Assembly (NCBI GenBank): GCA_011317545.1 | Contig: WUJK01000012.1 | Span: forward strand, 1,253,001 to 1,317,000 | Direction of reading: 5' to 3' | DNA length: 64,000 bases | DNA from: Coniella vitis | Taxonomy: Eukaryota > Ascomycota > Sordariomycetes > Diaporthales > Schizoparmaceae | Part shown: positions 23,263 through 34,432 of the stretch, piece by piece | Layout: the number at the start of each line of letters is the position of its first letter | Numbering within the stretch: the first letter of the stretch is position 1 | Notes under the pieces: model-generated | What the model was told of the DNA's origin: nothing | The model's database searches: none | What the model saw: the letters and a program-made list of their open reading frames with translations, nothing else | Position numbers and translations under genes: made by a program

Positions 23263-23604
23263 ATGGATTCCAGCAATCTCAAGGAGACGGTCATGCGTCA
23301 GGTGCAGGTTGAGTCCAACACCTCCAACGTCCGGATGCTGATGGAGGTAAGTAGAGAGTTGTGATGCATACATAGTATGCGCCTTTACATAGTAAACCCC
23401 GAGGGCCGCTGCACAGCCTTGCTGATCAGATTGCAGAAAATGAATGAGAACTGCTTTGAGAAGTGCGTTCCTAAGCCTGGCTCCTCCCTTTCTAGCGGTG
23501 AGCAGACCTGCTTTACGAACTGCATGGAAAAGTACATGTCGGCCTGGAACCAGGTCAACTCTGCATACATCCAGAGAATAAAACGCGAGCAGGCGTCCTT
23601 GTAA
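23263..23604 (+). CDS. TIM13: Mitochondrial intermembrane-space chaperone Tim13
   Basis: Exons 23263-23346 and 23437-23604 give 83 residues; the intron starts GTAAGT and ends TTGCAG. The twin CX3C motif of small Tim proteins is present: C34-FEK-C38 and C53-FTN-C57, spaced by 14 residues. The N-terminal helix (KETVMRQVQVESNTSNVRML) and the GSSLSSGEQTC loop are those of Tim13, not Tim8, Tim9 or Tim10. With Tim8 it escorts hydrophobic inner-membrane precursors to the TIM22 complex. The 90-base intron carries two copies of the dispersed motif (23369 and 23386). Confidence 0.95.
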
Positions 23605-23881
23605 ATGGTTCTGGCGTTTTCGACACTCACACAAGATCTTGCCTGAACCTAGAGGCGGAACGCATCTTACAGTCGTTAGTTTGCACAGCCAGAGAGACCT
23701 TGCGAAGCCTGACAAGCAAATGGCTTTGATGCGAGGCAATGGAACGCAATGCATGTTGAGCGCCCTGGTTCATCGGGCAGACCACAGACGATTACGCACG
23801 CCAACAACTACCCTCTTCAGAACGGATTGTTCGATTTTTGTTGCAATCCTGGATTTCAGGTTTTGGGTATCAATAAATCCA

Positions 23882-25156
23882 TCATGGCGCCGCCTGACCC
23901 GTTTTGTTGGCCTCCTCTGCCGCTCTCTTTCTTGCCAGATATCTCTCCTTGGCACTTGAAATGTCTGTTGCCGTCTTCTGCGATTTGGCTGTTTGCTCAA
24001 CCTTATTCCGTTCTTCCTCCTCTTCTTCGCGAGCCCTCTTGAGTGACTCTTCCAACTGTGCTTCCAGCATACGTGTTTGCCGCTCGCGCATGGCTTGTTT
24101 TCCTCCAGAGCCAAAGTAACCCTTGGATTGATCTTTAGCCCGTGTATTTGACGAGAACTGGGCAGTTTGCTTGGGCTCGGGTTTCCTTTTGGCACCCAGG
24201 TTTAGACCGCCTCGGAGTAGATCCCGCTTGTCGACAACCTCGCCTTCTTCGTTCACTGCGACTTTGCCACCCTTGGCGTTCAGTTCTCTTGCAATGTCCG
24301 TATCGGTCTTTTCTTTCTCGCCTTCTGGGGCTGTCGGCAGCCCGCCACCTGTCGCAGCCTCAGCGGCCATTTTTTCGAGCTCTGCCCGCTTTTGATCCTC
24401 CCGCTCCAACAACTCCTTGTGGAAGCCCGTCATGCCGCCGAATTTGTTTTTTTTACGCTCCTCCTCTTCTTTGCGCTTCTCTTCCTCCTCTGCCAGCCTG
24501 TCTTCTTCCTGTTTCCGCTTGTAAGCCTCCGTCACAAACTTCTCCTTATCCGCAAACTCGTCACCCTCCGCCTCGCGTTCCCGTTGAATCTTTTTCAGCT
24601 CCGCCACGCCGCGGTCCCGCTCGCGCTGTTCGGCCGCTTTCGTGACATCCGCCATGTAGCGTGACTTGCGCTGGGCGCTCTCCTTCTTCACCTCGGCCTC
24701 GCGCTGCTTTTCCGCAGCCTTGAGCACATCGTAGGCGGCATCGTAGTCGTAGACGGAAGGATCGAGAGATTCTGCGGCTTGGGCGTACTTGCGGGAGGTG
24801 AGGGCCGACGAGAGGTCGCCGAATTGGCGTGTCGGGTCGTGTTGAGATTTGGATTTGAGCGTAGGCGCCGGCCCGCCTTGGCCTACTTTCCCGGTTTTCC
24901 TCTTGGGGCCATCGGCGCTGTCTATGGCTTTTGATGTGGTGGATCTGCTGGAGAAGCCACCGAGTTCGCTGATGGCTTCTTCCTTGGTGGCGGCTGCGGA
25001 CCCAGCCTGTTGGTATGTTTGGTCCTCGTCGGAATCGCCGCCGCCGCCACCGCCGCCAAAGGCTGCCTTGCGCTTCGGGGGCTGTATTTTTGCAGGGCCG
25101 GCTTTCTTGGTGTTTAGGCTGAGGCCAAAGGACAGTGCTGGCTTACTGTTGCTCAT
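23882..25156 (-). CDS. NSRP1/CCDC55-like nuclear speckle splicing regulatory protein
   Basis: Single exon, 424 residues, starting MSNSKPALSFGLSL. The N-terminus has the NSRP1 pattern: a short SFGLSLNTKK segment, then KRKAAFGG and an acidic patch. The domain proper follows as SLDPSVYDYDAAYDVLKAAE, then QRKSRYMADVTKAAEQRERD and a long charged coiled coil that includes KNKFGGMTGFHKELLE. These blocks are the conserved part of the DUF2040/NSRP1 N-terminal domain. Animal NSRP1 binds pre-mRNA and affects splice-site choice; the role in fungi is inferred. An in-frame upstream extension to 25378 exists but lacks family similarity, so the start at 25156 is preferred. It converges on TIM13 with only 277 bases between the stops. 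Confidence 0.88.
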   Translation of the reverse strand: MSNSKPALSFGLSLNTKKAGPAKIQPPKRKAAFGGGGGGGDSDEDQTYQQAGSAAATKEEAISELGGFSSRSTTSKAIDSADGPKRKTGKVGQGGPAPTLKSKSQHDPTRQFGDLSSALTSRKYAQAAESLDPSVYDYDAAYDVLKAAEKQREAEVKKESAQRKSRYMADVTKAAEQRERDRGVAELKKIQREREAEGDEFADKEKFVTEAYKRKQEEDRLAEEEEKRKEEEERKKNKFGGMTGFHKELLEREDQKRAELEKMAAEAATGGGLPTAPEGEKEKTDTDIARELNAKGGKVAVNEEGEVVDKRDLLRGGLNLGAKRKPEPKQTAQFSSNTRAKDQSKGYFGSGGKQAMRERQTRMLEAQLEESLKRAREEEEEERNKVEQTAKSQKTATDISSAKERYLARKRAAEEANKTGQAAP

Positions 25157-25686
25157 GGTAAGTCTGGTAATTGGGCGCTTTGTGGCTGGTGGGAGAAGGG
25201 AGGTAAGTAAAGTGAGAGATTGAGAGTCATCAAAGCACACTGAGCTAATGATGCAGCAGGTGTTTGGGGGGGGGGGGGCAGAAAGCACGAGCCACAGCCG
25301 CAGTTGGCTCTCTGGCTCTACAGCACTTATATGCAAGCCTTCAAGCCTGCCACAGTACTTCGGTAGCCCCAAAGCCACTGAATTGTGGAACTTACTACTT
25401 ACTACCTAGGTATGTACATACTATGTAGTAGTGTATGGTTCCATAGTCCTTTTACACTATCACGGTAAACAGGTTCTTGTATGATACTTTCTTGACGCAG
25501 CATATGATTCATTCGTGCAACTCATTTCGAAAGGAGGCTGCCTTGCTACTTATACAAAGTCAAAAGAGAAAAGAAAAAAAAGTGAACAGGAAAAGAAAGA
25601 AAGGGAATAAAAAGAGAAGAAAAGAGCCATGCTCCACACAGAGACCAACAAACCGCCTTAGACTCCCATCTTCCCATTTTCATCCC
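25157..25686. other. Intergenic region between two minus-strand genes
   Basis: Holds the NSRP1-like promoter and the 3' end of the dienelactone hydrolase gene. A run of G at about 25268, CTACCTAGG and a TACTATGTA copy at 25419 are the only notable features. Confidence 0.55.
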
Positions 25687-26702
25687 TCAGATATACTTGG
25701 CCAAAAAGTCAGCTACAGACTTGTAGCCACGCTCATATTCACGCGCATTTATTTCATCGGCCAGGTTTGCCCGGGCGCTCATCCAGCCGTGGAACATGGG
25801 AGGGCCATACGTCTCGACATAGCCGATCTTGGGCGGTTTGGACAGAATCTCTGCCACCTTGGCCACCACGTCCTTGTCCTCGCCCGGCGACGCCAAACAA
25901 ATGTATGGCACCGTCAGCGCCTCGATGTCTGCAACATCAAGAGATCTGTCAGGCTTATTGTCAGTAAAATCATACGTTTAATTTTTTTGGTGGTTTTTTC
26001 TTGGGTTTTGGAGGGGGTATGGGGAAAAAAAAAAAGAAGTGATTGGTTTCTCCTTTTGTTCGTCAGCAACTCAATTCCAAGTCACTCACCCGGGATGCGC
26101 CGTCCACGCAACATTAAACCTCCTCCCCGGCCCTTCATTCCCCTTCCCACAAACAAGCACCGAGATCTTGCCACCCCAGCACAAGCCGCCTACAGCGACA
26201 TGCCCGTCAACAGCGGGGAATTTGTCCGCAATCTCCTTGCGCACAGCGAGGAGCAGCTCGGCCGCCTTGGCCGCGTTGGCCGGTCCCGCCCGGAACGCCT
26301 CAATGAGCTGCTTTCTCTCGTCGTCGCTGCGCGAGAACCACTCGGGCTGCACATACTCGCCCCTGAGCAGATCCGGCATCACGACGAGCGTCTTTCTGGG
26401 ATCCCCGCCACTACCGAGGTGCTGCACCAGCCGGTCGGCGCCCTGGAGGGTCTGCGAGGCGAACCCAAGGACGTCGTAGATGGAAATGATGGCTTGGGTT
26501 GCGTCCGCTGGGCCGGTAATGTCTAATGCCAAGGGGCCATATTGTCTTTGGGTCAGTGGCAACGTCCACGGGCTCTTTGATTGGCAATGAAAGAGCCATA
26601 AATAGACTTACACGTCTTGACGCCTGCAATATTCTCAAACTTTCCTTTTTCGGTATAGTCGACCGAGACGGGGGGAATCTCTTCACAGTCTTTGCACGAC
26701 AT
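25687..26702 (-). CDS. Dienelactone hydrolase family protein
   Basis: Exons 26612-26702, 26090-26522 and 25687-25945 give 260 residues, the usual family length. Introns start GTAAGT and GTGAGT. The acceptor of intron 1 is GGCATTAG, chosen because it yields VKTYITGPADATQAI as in the family. The acceptor of intron 2 (CTGACAG at 25946) gives AHPGSLDVADIEALTVP. The fold is alpha/beta hydrolase: the nucleophile cysteine C145 lies in GGLCWGGK, the catalytic aspartate probably in ASPGEDKD and the histidine in MFHGW. The N-terminus has the SCKDCEE type pattern common in fungal members. It hydrolyses lactones or related esters; the true substrate is not visible. No degradation-pathway genes adjoin it. 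Confidence 0.92.
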
Positions 26703-27192
26703 GTTTACAAACTTGAGCTTGTTTCTTGGGACTCGTGCAGGAAGCCAAAAACACACAATGCAAATCAGGGCAGTAAGTAAGATAGCGAAGAGTTCTTGGG
26801 ATTGTAATTCAGGGCAATCCCCATCATGTCAACGTGAAGAGCTCAGTCCTATATATACCACTGGCTTCCCAATTCCTCATGCCGAACACGGTCCCGATCA
26901 TGCTTACTCCGGGAATGCCCCTCCCTGCCATCCCGCCGAGCGCGGTCCCGATTATCTTTCCACCATAGGTACAAGCGACCAGTCTGGCAAAATCATTTAT
27001 CAGCTCCGCTTTTGTTTTGTAACAAGTCAATGTATCTCCGAAGAGTAATATAGAGATATGAGGTGGAAGGATGGAAGAAGAATCGTGATGGATGTACATT
27101 GAGTGTAATGAGGAGTAAAGAGCTGCAATGCCCAATGACAAGGTAGAGAGACAGCAGTTTGTATGTACTACTATGAACTATATATCCAACAC
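26703..27192. other. Intergenic region between MRH4 and the hydrolase
   Basis: A 105-codon minus-strand frame (26824-27141) has a glycine-rich end but no similarity I recognise and overlaps the likely hydrolase promoter, so I do not call it. Nothing else stands out. Confidence 0.5.
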
Positions 27193-29082
27193 TTAGACCA
27201 AGGCTTGTCCCATGTACATACTCTCTTTGACCTCCGACACAATATCCCGCCTATCATCCTTACCCATCAATACAATGCCCCTGCCACGCCTGCCCATTCT
27301 ACCGGCACGACCCAGCCGATGAATGAAGTCAATGGTCGTATGCGGCACATCATAAAGCACCACGTGCCTCACCCCAAGCGTATCAATGCCTCGTGACGCC
27401 AAATCCGTCGCAACGATCACTTTGGTATTCTCTAGCGCTCGCTTGCCCCGCACAGGGCTCGTCTGGTTGAGCTGATCCGCGGCCTGTCGCTTAATGGGCT
27501 CCGCAGACATGAAGCTGCGCAGCATTTCACTCTGACGCTGCTCAGGTGTGTCACGGTGCAGCGCGACAGCGTCAATGCCCTTGGAGATGAGGTACTCGGC
27601 AACTTCCTGTGTCTTTTCGCGCTCGTTGACAAAGACCATGACGCGCTTCACGTCCACTTCACCAGGGACGGCGCCCTCGTGTGTTGAGGCATCACGTCCA
27701 ATCGACCAAATGGCATCGGCACAGGCGAGGTTCTTGTTATTGCGGTAGGGGTCCTTGGAGGCGTCAATGACGCCCAGCTGGACGCGGCGGGGAATTGCGT
27801 GGAGGTTGGGCGTCGTGATGCGTTTCATGGCAGGGAACTTGGTGGCCATGTAGGTGTCGAGGCGGCGTGGGATGGTGGCGGAGCAGAGGATGAGCTGGCG
27901 CAGCGAAGGCATGCACCGGTCCATGATGCTGGTGGTGACGGGGCTGAAGGAGCGGTCAAAGAGCGAGTCGGCCTCGTCTACGACAAGGTGCGACACACGC
28001 GAGAGGATATTGGGATCGGACTCGGCCATAGAGGCCAACAGATGCGGCGTCGCAATGACGAGATCGACGCCGCGGGGGTCGTAGATGCGGCGCTCGATAA
28101 TCTTGGCGTCAAAGTTGGCCGACAACCTTTCGACCTTGAACTTGGTATAGTGTGACATCTTTTTGGCAACAGCGCCGACTTGGTCAACTAATTCGGCGGT
28201 CGGCACCAGGACCACCACGCGCGGCCGGGCCGTGGTCGGATGCGGCTCCATGAGCGACTTGCCCTTGAATTTCGGGTCGCTCCGAAGCGCCTTTTCCTCA
28301 GCCCAGCGCTTGTTATAATTTCGAATCTCCTCGCTTTCCGCCTCGGCAACCTTCATTGCATTCACGCACGGCACCATGTACGCCAACGTCTTGCCAGATC
28401 CCGTCTCGGCAGCCAGCAGGAACTCCTCGCGTCCTCCTGCCGCGCGCGTTCTGCTCCGCCGGTTCCCGCCAATTTCCTGTCCAAGCAATGCGGGTATCGC
28501 AAGCCGCTGCACAGGCGTGGGCTTGATATCGCTTTTGTCCTTGAAGATTTCGAGAAGCACAGCTTCCTGTATCGAAGGGAGTAGGTCGAACTGCTCAAAG
28601 CTCTCAACCTCCTTGGCGCGATCCTTGACGTGCATGCGCTGGCCATAGCTGATGGTCTTGAGCGCCCGGTGCATGCGCAGCGCCTTGAACTTGGAATCGC
28701 TCTTGTCAGGCCTCTTATTATTGTGATTCCTGTCGTCATGCATGCTCTCGAAGTGCTCGTCCTTGTTGGCCCGCGATCGTGACTGCGCTATCCGCCGCAT
28801 AGGGTCGATGTTGGCCACGGTTCGGTTCATGCCTGCAAAGGGCCCGTCGACTGCCCTTCGTCGCGGCTTCCTGGTCTCACCAGAGTCATCTCTTCGCGTC
28901 GACGCAGGCTGTGCCACGCGGTCTGACAGCACCATGCGTGCCGGCTTTTGCCGATAGGTCGAGGCAAGTCGAGAGGAGGCGATCCATGGTTGTCGGAGGG
29001 GGTTGCGAGTGGTCAGACTGGTCGAATCGAGGGTCAAAGTGCAAAATGGACATATAGAGTCCAGCACAGGCCTCCTGAGCAT
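27193..29082 (-). CDS. MRH4: Mitochondrial DEAD-box RNA helicase MRH4
   Basis: Single exon, 629 residues. The N-terminus is basic with hydrophobic residues (MLRRPVL and later RLASTYRQKPARM), as expected for a mitochondrial presequence. Helicase motifs are in order: Q motif KPTPVQR (187-193), Walker A AETGSGKT (225-232), PTAEL (294-298), VDEAD (368-372), SAT (401-403), ATDLASRG and HRLGRAGR near the C-terminus. The insert between motif I and Ia and the RMHVKDRAKEVESFEQFDLLP lead-in are typical of MRH4. In yeast Mrh4 acts in late assembly of the large mitochondrial ribosomal subunit, at the 21S rRNA. No intron is needed. Confidence 0.94.
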   Translation of the reverse strand: MLRRPVLDSICPFCTLTLDSTSLTTRNPLRQPWIASSRLASTYRQKPARMVLSDRVAQPASTRRDDSGETRKPRRRAVDGPFAGMNRTVANIDPMRRIAQSRSRANKDEHFESMHDDRNHNNKRPDKSDSKFKALRMHRALKTISYGQRMHVKDRAKEVESFEQFDLLPSIQEAVLLEIFKDKSDIKPTPVQRLAIPALLGQEIGGNRRSRTRAAGGREEFLLAAETGSGKTLAYMVPCVNAMKVAEAESEEIRNYNKRWAEEKALRSDPKFKGKSLMEPHPTTARPRVVVLVPTAELVDQVGAVAKKMSHYTKFKVERLSANFDAKIIERRIYDPRGVDLVIATPHLLASMAESDPNILSRVSHLVVDEADSLFDRSFSPVTTSIMDRCMPSLRQLILCSATIPRRLDTYMATKFPAMKRITTPNLHAIPRRVQLGVIDASKDPYRNNKNLACADAIWSIGRDASTHEGAVPGEVDVKRVMVFVNEREKTQEVAEYLISKGIDAVALHRDTPEQRQSEMLRSFMSAEPIKRQAADQLNQTSPVRGKRALENTKVIVATDLASRGIDTLGVRHVVLYDVPHTTIDFIHRLGRAGRMGRRGRGIVLMGKDDRRDIVSEVKESMYMGQALV

Positions 29083-30006
29083 TTTTGTTGCTTTTTGTGA
29101 CAGACAGAGAAGTATAAGGGCTGTTGGAATACGCGTAGCGAATACAAACGCTGACGGTGGGCGTGCTGGTGCTTGGTAAATGGTGGACTGGTTCAGCTAT
29201 AGACGCCGAGAAGTTATACGACCGAAATTTTAGGATTAGGAAGGCGACCTGCACATGCTAATCGATACTAGCATATTGTAGACCCCTGCTTGAGTACCCC
29301 TGCTCCAAAGCTGCAGGGAGAGCCCCTCTCTATTCGGGACCTCCCGAGGAAGCGCTGCTACGTACTTTGTACTTGGGTACTACTACTATGTAAGTACTAT
29401 CCATTCAAACCGACAACACACCTCTCGGCTTCTACCATCTGATGTACATGGTGTTTCATATCCACATTTTTTGAGTGAGTACTGACGCAGCGTATCTAAA
29501 GGTTGAGCTGCTAGTCTGAAAGGAAATACATATGCGCAAATATCTCAGTTATGCTTGCTGTCTTGTCCGAGAATTCATCCCAATACTTCCCTCTCTTTCT
29601 ACGAATCCCAAATCAAGTCAACATGTCTCGAGCATGCCCAAAAGGCTGCGTGCGCTATCTCGATTGCTCCTTTGCCAAACCGTCACCCACAGGTAAGCCC
29701 GATGACAGTGGGTGCTTTCTTGTACATTTCTTGGTTGCCTTCTTTTGCTTATTGACAAAGCGCTCTATCTGTTGCTAGAATAACGGTGATGGATATCAAT
29801 ATCACTTTCCAGAACCCCTCCATTTCCCAGCACATAAGCACGTCCGCCGTTTCGTTGAAAATGCGCTTACTAGGGCTACCGATGCCATGTTGTCTATGCG
29901 TCTTGAATAATTCTTCTGTCTTATGCACGAATGATTGTGCGTTCTGCTTCCTAGCATGTAATTGTAAAGAGATGTATCAATGCTAACGCCTCTTACCTGG
30001 CGTTAT
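29083..30006. other. Intergenic region upstream of MRH4
   Basis: Contains the MRH4 promoter (minus strand), one TACTATGTA copy at 29384, and a possible tiny spliced ORF at 29622. Otherwise I see nothing. Confidence 0.5.
29622..29782 (+). CDS. Possible tiny spliced ORF, Cys-rich
   Basis: An ATG at 29622 opens 23 codons, MSRACPKGCVRYLDCSFAKP and three more, and then reaches a good donor (GTAAGC at 29693). A candidate acceptor TTGCTAG with a TTGAC branch-like sequence follows about 85 bases later and leads to an almost immediate stop, giving about 24 residues. An earlier acceptor (CAAAG) would give about 30. I do not recognise the peptide. The three cysteines and the good donor are the only support; it may be an upstream ORF or chance. 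Confidence 0.25.
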
Positions 30007-30161
30007 TTAAGCCTCTTCTTCGTCTTCAGCGTTGACACTCCCAAAGTGAGTATCTGCCTCATTCTTTAGTAGATCCGGCTTAGCAGGCCGGTATGCTTCC
30101 CCTTCAAGTCTTTTGGTGCCTTGGTAAGTCTATCAAAGCATAGCGACAAAGAACGTTCTTT

Positions 30162-33100
30162 CTAAGCACTTTGGTTGTCGTCTTTGCTCTCAGCCATCTT
30201 GCACCATGGATGCTCGAGAACCTGATTGATATCGTATCTTTGAGCCACATCGCGGTCCAGCATACACCGAATAAGGTCGATACTCTCCTCGCTGATAGTG
30301 TATGGAACCCGTAGGTCTCGGTCCATGATTTCGTCAATGCTGTAAAAGGGATTTTCCTTGTAAATGATGGTATAGAGGAGAATGCCAAGCGCCCACACAT
30401 CCTGTTCCTTGCCATTATATGGCTTGCCGGCAAGCACTTCAGGAGCAGCGTAATCTAAAACAGCAGTCAGCCATTCTGTAGTTCATCACTTCCACAGCAT
30501 ATAACTTTAGGCAAGCTTACCAATGGTCCCCACAAAAACATCAAAAGGACCATTTCTGATGTACGCAGCACTGCCAAAGTCAATGAGTTTGACATTACCT
30601 TCTCCATCCAGAACCACGTTTTCATCCTTGATGTCACGATGCACAACTTTGGCCTTGACGTGCAGATGGTGGATGGCCCGTGCGACCTGGACAAAGATGC
30701 TCCTGCACTCCTGTTCCTCCATATTGGACCGCAGCTCAATGTAATCAAAGAGATCCATGCCTGGCAAGCCGTGCGGCACCATCTCAATGTAGTAATTTAC
30801 ATCGTCCTCGAAGAAGTCTTCCATTTCAACAATGTTGGGATGTCGAAGGTCCTCCCTTCGGAGATAATTCAGGACGTGAATCTCCAGAGGCACAGTACCA
30901 AGCTTCCTGTCCCGGGTCCAGGTGTCGACGAGAATTCGCTTTTTCGTAACATATTTGAGAACAACCTTCTTGCCGTTTTCCTTATATCGAGCGAGCTTGA
31001 CCTGGCCATACGCGCCTTGACCCATTTCCTCAATAATGGTAAAATCCTCAATGGACTTCTTGAGCGGGGCTTTCTTCACCTCGCTAGCTGCTGGCTTCTG
31101 ATGTTTCTCTAGTCCTGCCCTGTTGGGCGGGCTCGACCCTGCAAGAATGGCAGCAGCGCTGGAAACAGCTTCCTTTATTGACTGTGGAAAGAGTGACAAG
31201 GATCTCCCCTCTTTCTTGGGCTCGTCCGAGTCATCGAGAGTCAATTCAGCTGGGTTTGCGGCTGGTGTTTGCTGTCCAGGAGAGGGTTGGCGGAGCGGAG
31301 TGGCTGTTCCAGATAGAAGAGGCGAGGCTGCTCCAAGGTTCAACCTCGTAGCATGTATATGCCGAGAATAGGTTATCCACAAGGCATATACCATTTCGCT
31401 CTGCGTGACTGGAAATTGATCCTCAGTGACTGCTGATTCCTCGTCGCTGTTTTCAACGAGAGTCTCCTCGTGCAACATTGTCTGCTTTTCGCTCTTGACA
31501 ACTCTCATTTGAACATCGATTTTGAGCTCCGTACCATCCCTATTCTCAAAGTCAGTAAATATGGCTAGGAAGTGGCTGAGGCCAGTTGTAGTGCAACACA
31601 GCCCACTGCTGAGAAGTCACTTAATCACTGACCTGTGTTTCGCGAGAAGGCCCTCAGGACGCAGAAAGCTGCTAGCAGCATCTGGTCGACCTTCCCGCAA
31701 GCCCAAGAACGCAGACGCCTTTCGAAAACTGTGCTCTGGCACAACAATGCCATCAACCAGGTGAATGCCGTCTTCTTGAGTTAATATCCGCAGAATTTTG
31801 TCAAAGTCAGGAAGAAGCGAGCTGATAGCCATGCCATTGGCCTTCTCGTGTCCGAATAAAGCACCACAGAAGACTGAGTTAGAGCTTTGTATGGTGAGGG
31901 AAGCCGGGTTGACAACAATGATTCCTGCGATGTGCGGATAACTCGAAACTCGAAGTTCCGTCTTCCCCCGCACCTGCTCGACGGTCGCTGGGATGTTAAT
32001 TCTATCACAGTTCCGACAAGTATAATACTTTCGCTTTGCGATTTGCGCATAGTCAATGGCACCAAATCGCGGATCAATACCTTGCCGTGGTATGCGAGGT
32101 ATCAGCTTCCCGATATCCGCTCCGGGTCGCAAATTGGAGTCACCCCAAATAGAGCCCAGGTCGCCCGTCAGCTTGGTGACCAGCCCGTCATCGTCAAGCA
32201 CCACGTATGCCACATCCTCGTGAATTTCCTCCAACACCCAGATCAAACCCGTGCGCTTTTCTTTGACCCAAAGGCTCGCTGATCCAGTTGCCCCGTTTCG
32301 TTTTCGAATAGGAACAACATCGCCGCACAAAAGAACACCTCTTGATTTGTTACTTTTGTGATTGGAATGTCCTCCGCCACTTACCCTCGGAGGGCGCCAA
32401 TCGCCGCTATGAAAAGTTTCTGGTCGTTTCGCGGGAGTCGTCTTTGGTGGTGATGGTGCAGGTTTCGGTTGTTTGCTTTTTTGAACTGACCTAGAATTCG
32501 GTTTCGAGAGAAGCTTTGCCGTTATGCCGCCACCGCGAGCCCCCAAAAGATCCGATGGCACTGTCTTGACCGGGGCAGCCTCTGGTTCTGTTGGCGTCCC
32601 CATGTCAATATCGAAATCACTGTGCTTGAGTTTGTGTTCCAACCAAGCGCGTCTCTCTTGTTGAACTACTTCTAGGATGCCCATTTTCCGGACCTCGGCT
32701 TTGGTGACCCCAAAAACTAGACAGGCGAGATCATTGGCGGCCAGAATCGTCCATGGAGGTTTGGCTTCAGTCGTAAAGATTGCTTGCGCGGCCGGAACCC
32801 ATCTACTAGAGTGACCATGAACAGAGGATCCCAAGGTGCCATTAGTACCAATCGAAGATAGGGATTGTGTCATTGCAGGAGAGACCATGTTTTCGGGAAA
32901 ACTTGATTGCCCGGCAACATATGGCTGGGCCATGGCCTCCATGAGTTTTAGTTGCATCGAAGCTTGGGTCGTGTCAGTATAAGTTCTTCTCAGCATACTC
33001 GGTCGTCTCGTTTCCGGAGGTGATGTATTCTGAGTAGTGCCGCTCTCATTGGTTGGCGTTCGCGATGAGTTTTCAGAGCTGTCTCTCTCGGCTGGAACAG

Positions 33101-34432
33101 GCTCTATCATTTTGGGTACTGCTTCGCTCTGGCCTTTGTTCCATTGTGGTTCGCGTAATTGAGAACTTTGATCGAGCGTAGGAGAGCCTGAAAAGACATC
33201 TAGAGGCTCCGGGCTCTCGGTTCGGGGAAAGAAGTTCTTTTCAAAGATGTTTCCGGCCGTCAAATTCGCTGGCCCGGTTAGTGGGCCACCCGGGTGCAAT
33301 GGGTCGTCGACGTCCACAAGTTGCGCTTTGGCCAAGAGATCCAGCATGTTTTGCGTCTCAATATCACCAGAGACCCTTGCCTGGACGCTCGCCAACGCTG
33401 GGTTGCTGCTCGCGGACCTTCCTATTCTATCTTGCATGTATTGTATGGAGCGTTTTAGGACATTTTGACGGTTGTGGATGTATTCTTCAGACTGGTGGGC
33501 AAAGGAGAATGAATGGAGGGATTCGGAGGGGAACCGGTTCAAGTCTTCGGACATAATAGCGGGCGAGTTGGGCCCCGAAACCAAGGCCTGTAACATGGTC
33601 ATCGAGGTTGAGCGGGAAAGACTGAGGGAGGGACTGCGCGAGGATGGGTTCGATGGGCCGATGGTACCGGAAGTGCCACTGCGAGGTTGTGACTGGCGTA
33701 TTCTACGAAGGCCCGAGAGTCCCAAACCATGATCATGGTCAGTCATAATGGGGGATCTAGTCGCGGCATGCTAGTTAGCATGCTAAAAGGGTAGAAGAAC
33801 AGCTGGTGTGCATGGCGATCATTCGGCGACAGCAGTGCTCACGGCATTCAACAGACACGCAAGAGTCAGGATGCCAGAGCATAAGGAGGGGCAGTCAAGT
33901 CCCAGTGGTACGCAAGGCAGTAGCAGTAACAGTAGTAGTGGCAGCAACTCATGTCAGAAGGATTGTTGAGGTGGGCTGGCTTTTAGCCATGCCCACGAGA
34001 ACTCATCTCGGCGTGAGATGTGGTGGAGGTCTGGGGGTAAGGGGGACGGTGTAAGATCTGGAGAAGGAGGGTAGGATTTTGGGAAGCCGCCTCACCTTGC
34101 AAAACCGCCATCAGTCGCTGCGGAACCGACATCAAACGACATGCGCATGCGAGCCTTTTCAGAATTGTCTGGGGGGATGACGGCCAAGTTGCCGGTGCTC
34201 TTATTCTTTGGTATCCCGAGAGGCATAGTCAGTGCGTCTGATGATTCCCCACTGCGACCTGGCTGACCCTGACCGCGGTCTTCGTGGGAGCCGGCTCCTG
34301 CGACTGGAGCATCAGCAATCAGAATCGAATTCGACTAGCAAGTTGGCAGTGTGTCCAAGACACGCCCCGCCAGGTCATTTTGGGACACTGGAACGTACCA
34401 TGTTCGCGACCATCCTCTTTTGACCCAAGCAT
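30162..34432 (-). CDS. PAS-domain serine/threonine kinase (PASK/Psk type)
   Basis: Exons 34399-34432, 34096-34303, 31633-33756, 30521-31539 and 30162-30454 give 1225 residues. The largest frame suggests a start at 33746. But the upstream block MPLGIPKNKSTGNLAVIP to DGGFAR joins in frame (GTGAGG donor, CGACTAG acceptor), so the protein begins upstream. A 12-codon first exon (MLGSKEDGREH) precedes it and is less certain; otherwise the start is the ATG of MPLGIPKNK. Two PAS regions lie about residues 395-455 and 640-800. The C-terminal kinase has GAYGQVKLARY, HRDIKDENVVLD, LIDFGSAAY and DYAAPEVLAGKPY. Yeast Psk1/Psk2 regulate sugar flux and translation in response to nutrients. The 3' end is also uncertain: a coding-like stretch continues to a stop at 30007-30009. 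Confidence 0.9.

Noticed and set aside
26824..27141. 105-codon minus-strand frame between MRH4 and the hydrolase
   Set aside because: Glycine-rich end but no recognisable family, and it overlaps the likely promoter of the hydrolase.
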